A stretch of DNA of 21,980 bases from an uncultured Verrucomicrobiales bacterium (GCA_937916135.1 CALFTQ010000107.1:1-21980); one strand, 5' to 3'; positions 7,466 to 16,167 are shown, counted from the first letter of the stretch. Notes: generated by a model not told the origin, from the sequence alone. Program-made: numbers and translations.

Positions 7466-8542
7466 TTAAAAGTCATCACCTTCAAAATCCGCATCGCTCG
7501 GAGCATCCGCATCGGTTGCACCGGGCTCCTCATCATCCGCAGCGGGTATGGAGGTGCTGCCCATTGCCGTTTTGGTGGAAGAGCCTGAGCTGTTGCCATC
7601 ATCTGCGGTATTTCCAACCCGGTTAATCTCAGTCGGTATCGGGTCATCCGTCAGTTTTCCGCCCTCCACCCAGATAACGAGCGCTCCTTCGGCATAGGCG
7701 CCGTAGGTTGAGTTCGGATCAATATTGCGCATTTCGGTGTACAGAGCGCGGAGCCGCTCCTTAGAGGCAGGCGTACGGCCTTCACCACCACGGCGCAGGT
7801 GCCCGGCATAAGCCGCCATAATCATCTGCCGCTGCAGCTTGGAATACCCCCCCTGGGCCATCAGGTTACGCACGTAACTGTTGGCCGAGGAATAATCCTT
7901 CGTCTGCAGGGCTTCTACAACGGTAAGAGGGTCGAATTCCACACGATTTCCCAGGGCTGAGGCATCCTCCAGGCTTTTGCGCTCCTCTTTGCCGATAACA
8001 TCGCTGGGCATCTTCAAATCAATATCAGAAGCAGCCAGCAGGAACTCTGCCTTCTTCTCGCCCTTGGCCTTCTTCGCCTTTTCAATCAACTTTTCCTGGG
8101 CGTAGAAATTGGCAACCAGAGTCTTGAGGGCAGCGAGCGCAACCTCCGGGTCTTTCATCTCTTCCGGGGACTGCACCGCTCCGCGCAGGTTCCCCCTGGC
8201 ATCCACCACTGCCAGGCAGGGGTAGCACCGTATGCCACGGGGAAGCCGCTTATTGCCCAGGCGCTTCTCCATATCCTTTTTCTCACGGTCCGAAGGCAGC
8301 TGATACAGAGGCATCTCCAGAAAAGTACACTGGCGCACATAGGGCGCTATCTTGTTCTTCTTGATAAACGCCTCGTATGTCCTTTCGCTCACCTTGTCAT
8401 AATTCGCACCGTAGATGAAAATCACAATCGGGTTCTTACCGGTCTTGGAGAGCGCATCCGGGTAGGTGCGTGCTACCGCTGCAAGCGATGGCGCAGCCAT
8501 CAGCATCCCGAGTGCCAGCATCTTGAAAATATTCTTTATCAT
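7466..8542 (-). CDS. Exported thioredoxin-fold protein without the usual active-site CxxC
   Basis: This 358-aa protein starts with a signal peptide (hydrophobic 5-20, likely cleavage after AAVA at residue 24). Residues 35-150 look like a thioredoxin fold: the strand NPIVIFIYG, a helix, and a second strand LAVVDARGNLRG after a proline loop. At the usual WCxxC site the sequence reads GANYDKVS (45-52), with no cysteine. A CxxC pair does occur at C106-Y-P-C109, which is the position of the cis-proline loop. The middle is helical and lysine-rich, and the last 50 residues are acidic and rich in Ser, Asp and Ala. It follows the large transglutaminase-like gene by 23 nt and is the last gene before the terminator. 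A non-redox binding role, or a redox role using the displaced cysteines, are both possible. The function is unknown. Confidence 0.75.
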   Translation of the reverse strand: MIKNIFKMLALGMLMAAPSLAAVARTYPDALSKTGKNPIVIFIYGANYDKVSERTYEAFIKKNKIAPYVRQCTFLEMPLYQLPSDREKKDMEKRLGNKRLPRGIRCYPCLAVVDARGNLRGAVQSPEEMKDPEVALAALKTLVANFYAQEKLIEKAKKAKGEKKAEFLLAASDIDLKMPSDVIGKEERKSLEDASALGNRVEFDPLTVVEALQTKDYSSANSYVRNLMAQGGYSKLQRQMIMAAYAGHLRRGGEGRTPASKERLRALYTEMRNIDPNSTYGAYAEGALVIWVEGGKLTDDPIPTEINRVGNTADDGNSSGSSTKTAMGSTSIPAADDEEPGATDADAPSDADFEGDDF

Positions 8543-8565
8543 AGCAGTTGTTCTCTCTATATGAA

Positions 8566-11109
8566 TCAGTTTTTCTGCGGCCGACCGTACACGTAGAAGC
8601 CTGCAATGCCGGGTTCATATTTATCACCCTCGCGCAACATACGCACAAACTTGCCGGCAGCATCGCTATCCTTCAGATTGAAGCGAATCTCATTGCCCTT
8701 GATTTCACCGTTCGGGCGCACTCGGTACCAGTTCTGCCCATCGTCCGACACCTCCAGATAGAAAGGCCGATCCTTCTTGAGTGATTTTTCATGAGTTATG
8801 CAGACCACACCGGTCAAGTCACTCTTCTTCTCCATCCCGACGGTCAGGCCGGCCTTGCCCTCGAACTTGCCGGGCATGGTGCCACCGTAACGCTGAAGGA
8901 CACCCCAGTGCAGGCAGCAGTCTGACATGTCGCCGATGGTCGTTGCGGTATCAATCCAGCCGGTAGCCGAGACCACTCGCCCGGGGAAGCCATTGATACG
9001 GGGGCCTTTCTTGTTGAACTTTTTCTTGCACTTTCTGTATGCAAGCTTACCGATGGCCTGGAACGTGCGCCGCTCCTTATTCTTAGCCGCAGCGTGAATA
9101 GCCTCGCCCAGCGTAGCCCAGGTCTCATCAATCTGTTTGCTGGAAGAACCGGTGCGGCTCATCGCCTGCACAAGCATATTGGTAAACTCTTCCTGAATCT
9201 TACCATCCCCTTCCGGCAGCTGAGAGATATACCCCAGGCCCCAGGTCAGCACAGCACCGGAATAATCCGGACGCTTCATGAGCACACGCAGCACCTCGCG
9301 CAAATAGGCTTTCTTCTCACCATCAGTCTCACAAGTGGCTATCTGGGCATCCAGGACCGGTGCAATATCCCAACGGTTCGCCCCCCAGTCCTTGAAGTGA
9401 CTGAACAAGCCTGAATACATCTTGTTAAGCTTGGCACGGTCCTTAATCAGAGGGGCCAGGTTCGGGTAGACATAGCGGGCTTGCATGGTAGCAGCGGCGT
9501 GGTAATGCTCCTTGCCCATGCCGTCCATCACCGTATCGTGCAGGGTCATCCACTTTTCCAGATCCGTGGGAGCCTTCAACTTCAGGTACGCGGCATACCG
9601 TTTCAGAGCGGGCCAGTTGTTCGGCTGCGCCTTGACTGCGATTTCGTAGCAACTGAATGCGGCCTTCATCTTGCGACGGGCTGTCAGAAAGTCCGCCATG
9701 GCCACAAGCTGGTCTGCCGCGCAAGTCTTGAAACGCTCTTCATACAAACGCTGGGTCAGGTGCAGGTAGCCCCACTCATGCTCGCCCCAGAAAGTCTTGT
9801 GCAAACTATGCTGCCAGTATATGGAATTACCACGGTGCCAGGTATTTCCTATGCGCATGGCATACGCACAGTGGCCGGGTTCACCCATCGTGGCGGCAGG
9901 CAGACCGGCAGCAAGGGCACTGAAGGTTGCATAGTGCGAAAGAGCACCGCAAACGCCGCCGATTTCGCGATATGCCCAACCAGTCGTGAAGTTCACATAC
10001 TTCCAGATAGGAGCCAGATACTCCGAAGAGAACACAGAGTCACCGGCAACGTTGCGCAGGCGGTAATCAAGCTGGCCCTCCGCACCAAGGTACTGCTCCA
10101 TAGGCAGACGCACATTATCCCGGTGCCATGCCAGATTTCGCGGGCTTCCCCAGTTACCGGCACCATCGCTCGGCTGCTTGCAGCCGGTTACAAAGCGGGT
10201 TTCCCAATACTGGAGCTGGTCGAAATAAGAATTGAGCTTCCCTTCCTTCCAGCTGGTGTTATAGTAGTTGAAGCGGTTGAGCATATCCTGCTCGCTCCAG
10301 CCCTCGCGGGCAAACTCAAGTGCAGTTGTGGTGGCAATCCGTCGCGTGACCGGCACCTTCATTTCTTCCTCGCCTATCTTGCCATAAATTGTTTCCAGGT
10401 AGCACAAGGCCTGCTCCATGTTCTTGGTGGGGCCGGAGTGGAGCAGATTCGTCATCCAGTTCAAATCCGACGCAAGGGAGGCCAGCAGTTCCTTACCCTT
10501 TGGACGAACGGACACAGAGCGAATCCCTTGCGAACCCGCCTTGCGGATGAGGGTTACCCGCGCGAGATCCAGGCGGTTCCCCGGCTCCTGCAGGTATTTG
10601 AGGATGGTGGAATCATCCAGCTTACCCAGTTTGCTGATGACGCGGTCTGCCAGGGTAAAATATATCTTCTCCGGGTCTGCCCAGTCATTTGCCTTGAATT
10701 CATCATTGCAGAAATTATCAGCCTCCTGCTTTTCCAGCAAATCGGTGAACCGCCGCATCTCACCAAGGGCAGAGAGAAACTGAGCCTGCACGCGAGCCTC
10801 TGGAACCACGTTCTGCCTGGCATCTAGCGGAACATCTTCTTCATCGAAGGTCTCGTCATCCTGTCGGCTGATCCGTCGCTCCGGTGTCGTATCCTCCGGC
10901 TCCTCAACCCAGGCAGAATCGTCTTCATCCACCGTTTCATCATCTCGACTCCAGTCATCTACCTTGACATCACGGACAATGGTTGAACCGCTATCCACCT
11001 GAGTCACCTTTTTCTCAACCTTGGTTGGAAAAAAGACAGGGAATAAAGCTATGCCTAAGCAGAAGAAAAGGAATGACCCCGTCAGAAGTTTTATAAGTCG
11101 AACGGTCAT
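8566..11109 (-). CDS. Large membrane-anchored protein with transglutaminase-like core and discoidin-like C-terminus
   Basis: This 847-aa protein has one N-terminal membrane segment (about 7-27) and a very acidic linker (50-95), so most of it should lie outside the cytoplasmic membrane. A helical region follows. The central part carries a pattern I recognise from transglutaminase-like cysteine proteins: GGVCGALSHYATFSALAAGL with C387, then GHCAYAMRIG with H413. N428 sits where the third catalytic residue (normally Asp) is expected. Residues 465-512 resemble a TPR-type helical pair. The last part (about 708-845) resembles an F5/8 type C (discoidin) carbohydrate- or surface-binding domain, with FYLEVSDDGQNWYRV and a closing GFYVYG. 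Such a protein could cleave or cross-link peptides at the cell surface. The catalytic reading is an inference from motifs; the protein as a whole is not one I can name. Confidence 0.75.
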   Translation of the reverse strand: MTVRLIKLLTGSFLFFCLGIALFPVFFPTKVEKKVTQVDSGSTIVRDVKVDDWSRDDETVDEDDSAWVEEPEDTTPERRISRQDDETFDEEDVPLDARQNVVPEARVQAQFLSALGEMRRFTDLLEKQEADNFCNDEFKANDWADPEKIYFTLADRVISKLGKLDDSTILKYLQEPGNRLDLARVTLIRKAGSQGIRSVSVRPKGKELLASLASDLNWMTNLLHSGPTKNMEQALCYLETIYGKIGEEEMKVPVTRRIATTTALEFAREGWSEQDMLNRFNYYNTSWKEGKLNSYFDQLQYWETRFVTGCKQPSDGAGNWGSPRNLAWHRDNVRLPMEQYLGAEGQLDYRLRNVAGDSVFSSEYLAPIWKYVNFTTGWAYREIGGVCGALSHYATFSALAAGLPAATMGEPGHCAYAMRIGNTWHRGNSIYWQHSLHKTFWGEHEWGYLHLTQRLYEERFKTCAADQLVAMADFLTARRKMKAAFSCYEIAVKAQPNNWPALKRYAAYLKLKAPTDLEKWMTLHDTVMDGMGKEHYHAAATMQARYVYPNLAPLIKDRAKLNKMYSGLFSHFKDWGANRWDIAPVLDAQIATCETDGEKKAYLREVLRVLMKRPDYSGAVLTWGLGYISQLPEGDGKIQEEFTNMLVQAMSRTGSSSKQIDETWATLGEAIHAAAKNKERRTFQAIGKLAYRKCKKKFNKKGPRINGFPGRVVSATGWIDTATTIGDMSDCCLHWGVLQRYGGTMPGKFEGKAGLTVGMEKKSDLTGVVCITHEKSLKKDRPFYLEVSDDGQNWYRVRPNGEIKGNEIRFNLKDSDAAGKFVRMLREGDKYEPGIAGFYVYGRPQKN

Positions 11110-11129
11110 ATGCTTCAGTAGTGGTTAAA

Positions 11130-12668
11130 TTAGTGTACGCGTGATTTGATCGCAGCAAGAGTGGCTCTGGCAGAATGGCGGATGATGGAATCCGGGTAAT
11201 CGAGGAAGGGTTCCACCGCAGGTATGGCTTCCGCCGTGCCGCGGTCTTCCAGATATTTAAGGATGGTCGTTATCAAGCGGATATTCTTAGTGGACGCCAG
11301 GCGAGCAAGCAAAGGCGCCTGTACCCGGTATCCGAGCAGATTGAGCATTTCTCCCCATGCGATGGGATTATCACACCAACAATCAATTACCGGATTCACC
11401 ATAGAATCAGGAGCCTCGCGAATCAGATATTGCGTGACTCCGGGAGCAACCTCTCGTTTCAAGGCGCGCCGAGCCTCAAAATATGCATAGCAAAGGCGCG
11501 TCGCCTGTACATCGTTCGGGTTGCAATAAGTCACGAGAGCATCAATCAGAGCGGCATAAGTATCAGGGTCAGTTGCCCACGGCTCCTGCAAAACAGCTAC
11601 CAACGTATCGCGGATTTCCCCACGCAGCACCCGCACATTGGAAGCTGCCAGAGAACGTGCAGACATGCGCACTCTCATGGCATCCAGACAGCGGAGTTCG
11701 CTCAGATTCGCCGTCACATAGGAATTATTCATGGGTGAAGTAAGCACGTCAGATGAATACTGACTCACCAGGTTTGCCTTGTCTGCATCAAAACGAACTT
11801 CATATACCCCCTTGTCCGGTTCTGCATACGTAACCTTCCCGAAACGGCTCAGAACATTAGAGATATTGCGCCGGGCACTCGGCACGTTGGTTGCAACATA
11901 CAACGCACCGCTCGCGCGGGTATAGGCGCGGGTATACTCAGCTTCAAGAAGGCGGTTCAGAGCCTCGCGCACTAGGCTGCGTACCCGGCTATCCTGGTTA
12001 TCAATGAAAACCGCATAGTGAGATATGCGGTGCGATGGTGTTCTGAGCGTGTAAAACACCTGCAGATCTTCTTCGGTAAGAACCGGCCCCTCCTTCTGCT
12101 CGGGAACCTGATTGTCATCAACCGATGCCGCAAGCTGGTCCTTGGCCGCGGCTTCAGCCGCCAGTCGGGCCTTTTCTCGCATGGCGGCCTGAAGCATATC
12201 CGGCAGAAACCACCCCATACCCAGCACCACAAGCGCAAAAAGCCATGCCAGTTTCCGGAAACGAATGGTACATGTAGCAATGAGACCAGCCGCGACCACA
12301 CATAAAATCATGGAAAAGATACGCTGAGACTCCACATCCAGCTCTGCAAGGAAGGTCACGCCGGAGTATTTATCGCTTATCATAAACAGGAAACAGCAGA
12401 TAAGGAAAATCGCGGTTCCTAATGCAAAACGAAGTTTCCCCGCCACACTAAAGGCCTGCCCGGAGGCATACATCCACCCCATTTGTTCAGCACGTGCAGA
12501 TTGACGTTTCAACGACGCTTGATACTCAGCCACTAATTCCGCATGTTCCTGAGCATTCAGCCCCTCTGCCTTGACCGTAAATTCATTTCTCAGACACTCA
12601 GGGCAAGTGTCAGCATCCTCCCTCATTGTATTGAACTTGCGTTGGCACTTACTGCATTCTATCTCCAT
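11130..12668 (-). CDS. Zinc-ribbon, multi-pass membrane protein with helical-repeat C-terminus
   Basis: This 512-aa protein opens with a zinc ribbon: C5-x2-C8 and C22-x2-C25. Three hydrophobic segments follow (about 78-97, 118-135 and 140-158). An Ala/Lys-rich linker (160-185) leads to a soluble region with an FIDNQDSRVRSLVREAL stretch. From about 345 to the end there are repeated amphipathic helices resembling HEAT-type repeats, with DYPDSIIRHSARATLAAIK at the end. It is the first gene of an operon: its stop is 20 nt before the next start, and the third gene follows in turn. A longer frame begins at TTG 12707, but that TTG is the -35 box and the -10 box lies between it and ATG 12668. Protein start 12668 is therefore preferred. 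The function is unknown; a membrane scaffold or sensor is plausible. Confidence 0.75.
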   Translation of the reverse strand: MEIECSKCQRKFNTMREDADTCPECLRNEFTVKAEGLNAQEHAELVAEYQASLKRQSARAEQMGWMYASGQAFSVAGKLRFALGTAIFLICCFLFMISDKYSGVTFLAELDVESQRIFSMILCVVAAGLIATCTIRFRKLAWLFALVVLGMGWFLPDMLQAAMREKARLAAEAAAKDQLAASVDDNQVPEQKEGPVLTEEDLQVFYTLRTPSHRISHYAVFIDNQDSRVRSLVREALNRLLEAEYTRAYTRASGALYVATNVPSARRNISNVLSRFGKVTYAEPDKGVYEVRFDADKANLVSQYSSDVLTSPMNNSYVTANLSELRCLDAMRVRMSARSLAASNVRVLRGEIRDTLVAVLQEPWATDPDTYAALIDALVTYCNPNDVQATRLCYAYFEARRALKREVAPGVTQYLIREAPDSMVNPVIDCWCDNPIAWGEMLNLLGYRVQAPLLARLASTKNIRLITTILKYLEDRGTAEAIPAVEPFLDYPDSIIRHSARATLAAIKSRVH

Positions 12669-12934
12669 AAGCGTGGTTATTCTACCAAAACAGCAAGGCC
12701 AATGCAAGCACGAATCAATCCCGCGCGCGTGGAATCAACGCAATTATGGGCGCAATGGCACACTTACTCACAGGCAGCAATCGCAAACTGGGACTTCGCC
12801 CGTCCTTTGCCCCTCCCGGCTCCAACTGGCTACATCAAAGAAAACCCCGGGACAGCCCGTCAACGGACAATGGACAGGCCGTACCACCGTGCACCCGGAA
12901 CTCAGTGTACAATGAAGGAGGAGGGGGGTATACC
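12669..12934. other. Intergenic region upstream of the envelope operon
   Basis: This 266-bp gap holds the operon promoter at its left end (12679-12707). Near its right end is a perfect 8-bp palindrome GGTATACC (12927-12934), touching the stop codon of the next gene. A purine-rich run lies at 12912-12928. Frames can be read through on the plus strand, but they have no family resemblance, run into the neighbouring antisense genes and have low-quality composition, so I call no gene. No clear terminator for the gene ending at 12935 is visible. Partial pairings near 12840-12900 are imperfect. Confidence 0.4.
12679..12707 (-). promoter_or_regulatory. Promoter of the three-gene envelope operon
   Basis: On the minus strand TTGCAT (12702-12707), a 17-bp spacer and TAGAAT (12679-12684) stand 10 nt before ATG 12668. 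The transcript leader would be only about 4 nt long. This promoter decides the start codon of the zinc-ribbon gene. Confidence 0.65.
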
Positions 12935-13492
12935 TCAGAAAGCATAGCGCACCGATGGTGCAGGAAGCGGCACATAGCTCCCGGCCCGCTGCGCAGGAGG
13001 CGCAACATACACATTCGGAACCTCGATGATGGTGGAATGCTGCCCCCGGGTAATCATCACACCGGGAACATCAAAAGGAGAGTTGGACGCCTGCACCCGA
13101 ATGGTGGTACAATCTGCCAGGTCGTTTGAAAGCGCAGGAATCTGCAAGGGAACAGATTGAGTCTCCGGCATGGCCACCGTTGCGGCAGTTCCTACCACTC
13201 CGTTTTCAGCAGGATACATAGCAAAACCCAGAACTACGGCAATCCCCCCCATGACAGATGCCCCAAAAGCCAGCCGTCCGCGCCCGATATTCTCAACCAG
13301 CTGCAACAGATGAGCCAACAAATGACGACGAGCAGGACAACACACGGCCTCGCGGGCTACGCGGTCATGAAATTCGCAGAGAAAGCGACTTTCAAAATCC
13401 AACTCTTCGGCTGGCTCCACACGTAGCGTGGCGAGCAAAGCCACCAATTGTTCCTCAGATTCAGGAAGTCTAGTATGAGTCGGTTTGTCCAT
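12935..13492 (-). CDS. Single-pass membrane protein, anti-sigma-like topology
   Basis: This 185-aa protein has an N-terminal cytoplasmic region of about 70 residues containing FESRFLCEFHDRVAREAVCCPARRHLLAHLL. A membrane segment follows (about 76-95, LAFGASVMGGIAVVLGFAMYP), then a proline-rich outer part. I recognise the N-terminal block as resembling conserved hypothetical proteins of Verrucomicrobiota. The layout (small Cys/His helical domain, one membrane pass, short outer domain) is like anti-sigma factors. However, the exact HxxxCxxC zinc motif is not present, and no sigma-factor gene is adjacent. ATG 13492 is preferred over the in-frame GTG two codons upstream. It lies 94 nt downstream of hemA and ends 266 bp before the next gene. 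The function is not assigned. Confidence 0.7.
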   Translation of the reverse strand: MDKPTHTRLPESEEQLVALLATLRVEPAEELDFESRFLCEFHDRVAREAVCCPARRHLLAHLLQLVENIGRGRLAFGASVMGGIAVVLGFAMYPAENGVVGTAATVAMPETQSVPLQIPALSNDLADCTTIRVQASNSPFDVPGVMITRGQHSTIIEVPNVYVAPPAQRAGSYVPLPAPSVRYAF

Positions 13493-13524
13493 AAACACAG
13501 AATAACGGTTCGCAGGGATACGGT

Positions 13525-13553
13525 GTAGACAAACTATTTGGGTGGGCGTTCAA
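13525..13553 (-). promoter_or_regulatory. Possible ECF-type promoter before the membrane protein gene
   Basis: On the minus strand TTGAAC (13548-13553) and GTCTAC (13525-13530) are separated by 17 bp. GAAC and GTCTA resemble the -35 and -10 elements used by many ECF sigma factors. The gap between hemA and this gene shows no good sigma70-type pair. If real, the leader would be about 25 nt. This is weak evidence from a single site. Confidence 0.25.
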
Positions 13554-13586
13554 TTTAGTTGAAAAAAATCTGAATATTTTACGTAA

Positions 13587-14636
13587 TCACGCTTTCTCCC
13601 GCACGCAAACGCGTTTTTTCAATAACAAATCCGCATTCTCCTGCACCCACTCGCGAATCATCTGTTCACATGCGGCAATTTCTGCGCCCCGCAAACGACG
13701 AGTCTCGGCAGTCATCTTCTCCATGGCGTCCATATCATACACATAGACATCATCCACCAGGCCACATGCAGGGTCCACATTACGGGGAACAGACAAATCA
13801 ATGAGGAAAAGGGGCCGCTTGCGAGTCCTCTGCACCAGCTCCAGCACCGGCGGCGAAACCACGTAGACTGGCGAGGCCGTGGAAACAATGACGATGTCGA
13901 TATTCTCCAGATAGGGAATCCACTCCGCGAAACGAATGACCCGCCCCCCCACCTGTCCGGCCAGTTCCACAGCCCGGTCAAACGAACGGTTTGCCACGAA
14001 AATACTTTCAGCCCCGCGGGAGCGCAAGCTCTGCGCCGTGGTGCGGGCAACCTCACCTGCCCCTACCACCAGCACATTGGCACCGGCCAGGTCACCCAGA
14101 ATCTCCTGAGCCATCTGCACCGAAGCAGCGCCCACAGAGGTGGGGCCGCTGGTAATGTGAGATGAGCTACGTACCTTTTTACCAATAGTAAAGACTTTCT
14201 GAAACGTTTTGTTGGAGAAGCCGCCTGTCACGCCACATTCAAAAGCTGCGCGATATGCGTCTTTCAACTGCCCGAAGATCTCTGTTTCGCCCACCACCAT
14301 GGAATCCAGCCCGGAAGCCACCGATGCCAGATGAAACAGGGCTTCTGCCCCGCTGTGGTGGTAAAAAAGCTTACGTCGAGTAACAGAATCCGGGGCATTC
14401 CCGAGAAAATACTCCAGAATGGCGTTCAAGGCAGAATCTGCCGCTGTGCTCCAATAATATATCTCCGTGCGGTTGCAGGTAGAGAGCAGAGCACACTCCT
14501 CCACCCCCGGGAGAGATGCAAGCGCCAGGTTTACCTCAGCCAGGCGCGATTTACCCACGGCAAATTGCTCGCGAACCGCCACCGGACAGCTGCGATAATT
14601 CACTCCCAGGCAAAACATCTGCATTTCTGCACGCAT
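13587..14636 (-). CDS. hemA: Glutamyl-tRNA reductase
   Basis: This enzyme reduces glutamyl-tRNA to glutamate-1-semialdehyde, the first committed step of tetrapyrrole synthesis by the C5 pathway. Recognisable elements are LGVNYRSCPVAVRE near the start, the catalytic cysteine in STCNRTEIY (C54), SMVVGETEIFGQLKDAY (112-128) and the NADPH-binding GAGEVA (192-197). At 349 aa it is shorter than the usual 410-420. It ends soon after the spinal helix (CEQMIREWVQENADLLLKK), so most of the C-terminal dimerisation domain is missing. Shortened HemA proteins exist in several lineages, so this need not be a defect. The gene begins 4 nt after the cobA-hemD stop and is third in its operon. Starts at 14624 or 14618 are also possible, as no strong ribosome site chooses between them. 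Confidence 0.94.
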   Translation of the reverse strand: MRAEMQMFCLGVNYRSCPVAVREQFAVGKSRLAEVNLALASLPGVEECALLSTCNRTEIYYWSTAADSALNAILEYFLGNAPDSVTRRKLFYHHSGAEALFHLASVASGLDSMVVGETEIFGQLKDAYRAAFECGVTGGFSNKTFQKVFTIGKKVRSSSHITSGPTSVGAASVQMAQEILGDLAGANVLVVGAGEVARTTAQSLRSRGAESIFVANRSFDRAVELAGQVGGRVIRFAEWIPYLENIDIVIVSTASPVYVVSPPVLELVQRTRKRPLFLIDLSVPRNVDPACGLVDDVYVYDMDAMEKMTAETRRLRGAEIAACEQMIREWVQENADLLLKKRVCVREKA

Positions 14637-14640
14637 GAGC

Positions 14641-16167
14641 TTACTTCAACTTCTGCACAGCCTCGAGCAGGCTGGGGATTGTGTGCAACTCCGCTTCAAT
14701 ATCAGGCTTAAGCCCGAACTCGGCAAGCGTGGCCGTGGTCACAGGGCCTATGCTGGCAATGCGGCACCCCTGAGGAAGTGGCAGATTCAGGGCCATGAAA
14801 TGGCGCACCGTGCTGCTGCTGGTAAAGGTAATGATATCGGCCCCCTCCTCGCGCAGGCGGGTCTGTGCACCGGCAGCATCCTCCGTCTCGGGCACCGTAT
14901 TATATGCCACGCATTCATCCACAATGGCCTGCCTCTTCATGAGCTCATCATAAATAACGCGGCGTGCCTGTTCACCATGCACCCAGAGCATGGTGACGTT
15001 TGCCACGCCGCCGAACTCATCCCCCTTGCGGTCAAACTCGGCTATCAGCTCCTCTGCCACAGCTTTCTGCGGCATCACATCCACCATCAGGCCATACTTC
15101 TTGAGCTCTGCTGCCGTGCCGGGGCCCACGGCCGCGATGCGGGCTCCGCCAATCTCGCGGATATCTTCGTAGACGGCAAAGAATGCCTGGAAGAAGCGGC
15201 GCACCCCATTCGGGCTGGAGAAAATCAACCAGTCGTAGTGCGGAGCATCCACCACAGCCTCGGCAAAGTCGCGTTTATCGGTCGGGTCTGCTATGCGAAT
15301 CGTAGGCAGTTCAATGACATCCGCCCCCAGCTGCTCCAGTTTGCTGCTCAATTCGCTCGCCTGCTCTCGGGTGCGGGTCACCACCACGCGCTTACCGCAA
15401 AGCGGCAGCTTGCTGCGCCAGTCCAGCTTCGGAGCCAGGGCCACCACCTCGCCGATAACCACCACGGCGGGCGAGGAAATACCAGTCTCTGCCACGGCAT
15501 CTGCCAGGGTGCCGACAGTGGCCGTCACGCTCTTCTGGCGCCCGGTTGCGGCCCATTGCACAGCGGCGGCAGGCACATCCGCCCCCTGCCCGGCTTCCAC
15601 CAGGGCATTCATGGTCTCGCGCAGGCGGCTCATGCCCATCAGCATCACTTTTGTGCCCTTCGCCGCAGCGATTCCGGGGATATCAAGCGTGCTTTCAGCC
15701 TTGTGAGCTCCTTCGTGCCCGGTAAACACGGTGAATTGCGTGCAGCAATCGCGGTGAGTCACCGGAATCCCGGCATAAGCGGGGCCGGCTATAGCGGAGC
15801 TGATCCCCGGCACCACTTCAAAGCGAACCCCGGCTGCCTGCAGAGCCATGGCTTCCTCGCCACCACGACCGAATACATACGGGTCTCCGCCTTTGAGGCG
15901 CACCGTGCAGTCGTACTGCGATGCGCATTTCACCAGCAGGGCATTAATCTCGTCCTGCGGCAGCGCATGATCACCGGCACGCTTACCCACGTATATTTTC
16001 ACGCACCCGGGTTTAAGCCAGGCGAGCATGGCCGGGGACGCCAGCGCATCATAGACGAGACAATCCGCCTGCGCTATCAAATCACGTCCCTTCAGAGTCA
16101 TCAGCCCCGGGTCGCCGGGGCCGGCCCCAATCAGATAAACAGCCCCATTATTCACAATCTTACTCAT
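14641..16167 (-). CDS. cobA-hemD: Uroporphyrinogen-III C-methyltransferase / uroporphyrinogen-III synthase fusion
   Basis: This 508-aa protein joins two enzymes. Residues 8-245 are an SAM-dependent uroporphyrinogen-III methyltransferase, with GAGPGDP (14-20), GGDPYVFGRGGEE (93-105) and VPGISSA (119-125). It makes precorrin-2 on the branch to siroheme and cobamides. Residues 258-505 are HemD-like (GKRVVVTRTREQASELS at the start), which close hydroxymethylbilane to uroporphyrinogen III. HemD sequences are always weakly conserved, so this half is judged mainly by position and opening motif. The start overlaps the stop of the deacetylase gene by 4 nt (ATGA) and hemA follows after 4 nt, so the three are probably co-transcribed. 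hemB and hemC are not in the window. No siroheme dehydrogenase domain (CysG N-terminus) is present. Confidence 0.93.
   Translation of the reverse strand: MSKIVNNGAVYLIGAGPGDPGLMTLKGRDLIAQADCLVYDALASPAMLAWLKPGCVKIYVGKRAGDHALPQDEINALLVKCASQYDCTVRLKGGDPYVFGRGGEEAMALQAAGVRFEVVPGISSAIAGPAYAGIPVTHRDCCTQFTVFTGHEGAHKAESTLDIPGIAAAKGTKVMLMGMSRLRETMNALVEAGQGADVPAAAVQWAATGRQKSVTATVGTLADAVAETGISSPAVVVIGEVVALAPKLDWRSKLPLCGKRVVVTRTREQASELSSKLEQLGADVIELPTIRIADPTDKRDFAEAVVDAPHYDWLIFSSPNGVRRFFQAFFAVYEDIREIGGARIAAVGPGTAAELKKYGLMVDVMPQKAVAEELIAEFDRKGDEFGGVANVTMLWVHGEQARRVIYDELMKRQAIVDECVAYNTVPETEDAAGAQTRLREEGADIITFTSSSTVRHFMALNLPLPQGCRIASIGPVTTATLAEFGLKPDIEAELHTIPSLLEAVQKLK

Noticed and set aside
9481..10827. 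Plus-strand frame opposite the transglutaminase-like gene
   Set aside because: The minus-strand reading has a membrane anchor, catalytic-type motifs and operon spacing; this frame has none.
12669..12707. Upstream TTG start for the zinc-ribbon protein
   Set aside because: The TTG is the -35 box and the -10 box lies between it and ATG 12668, so it would not be on the transcript.
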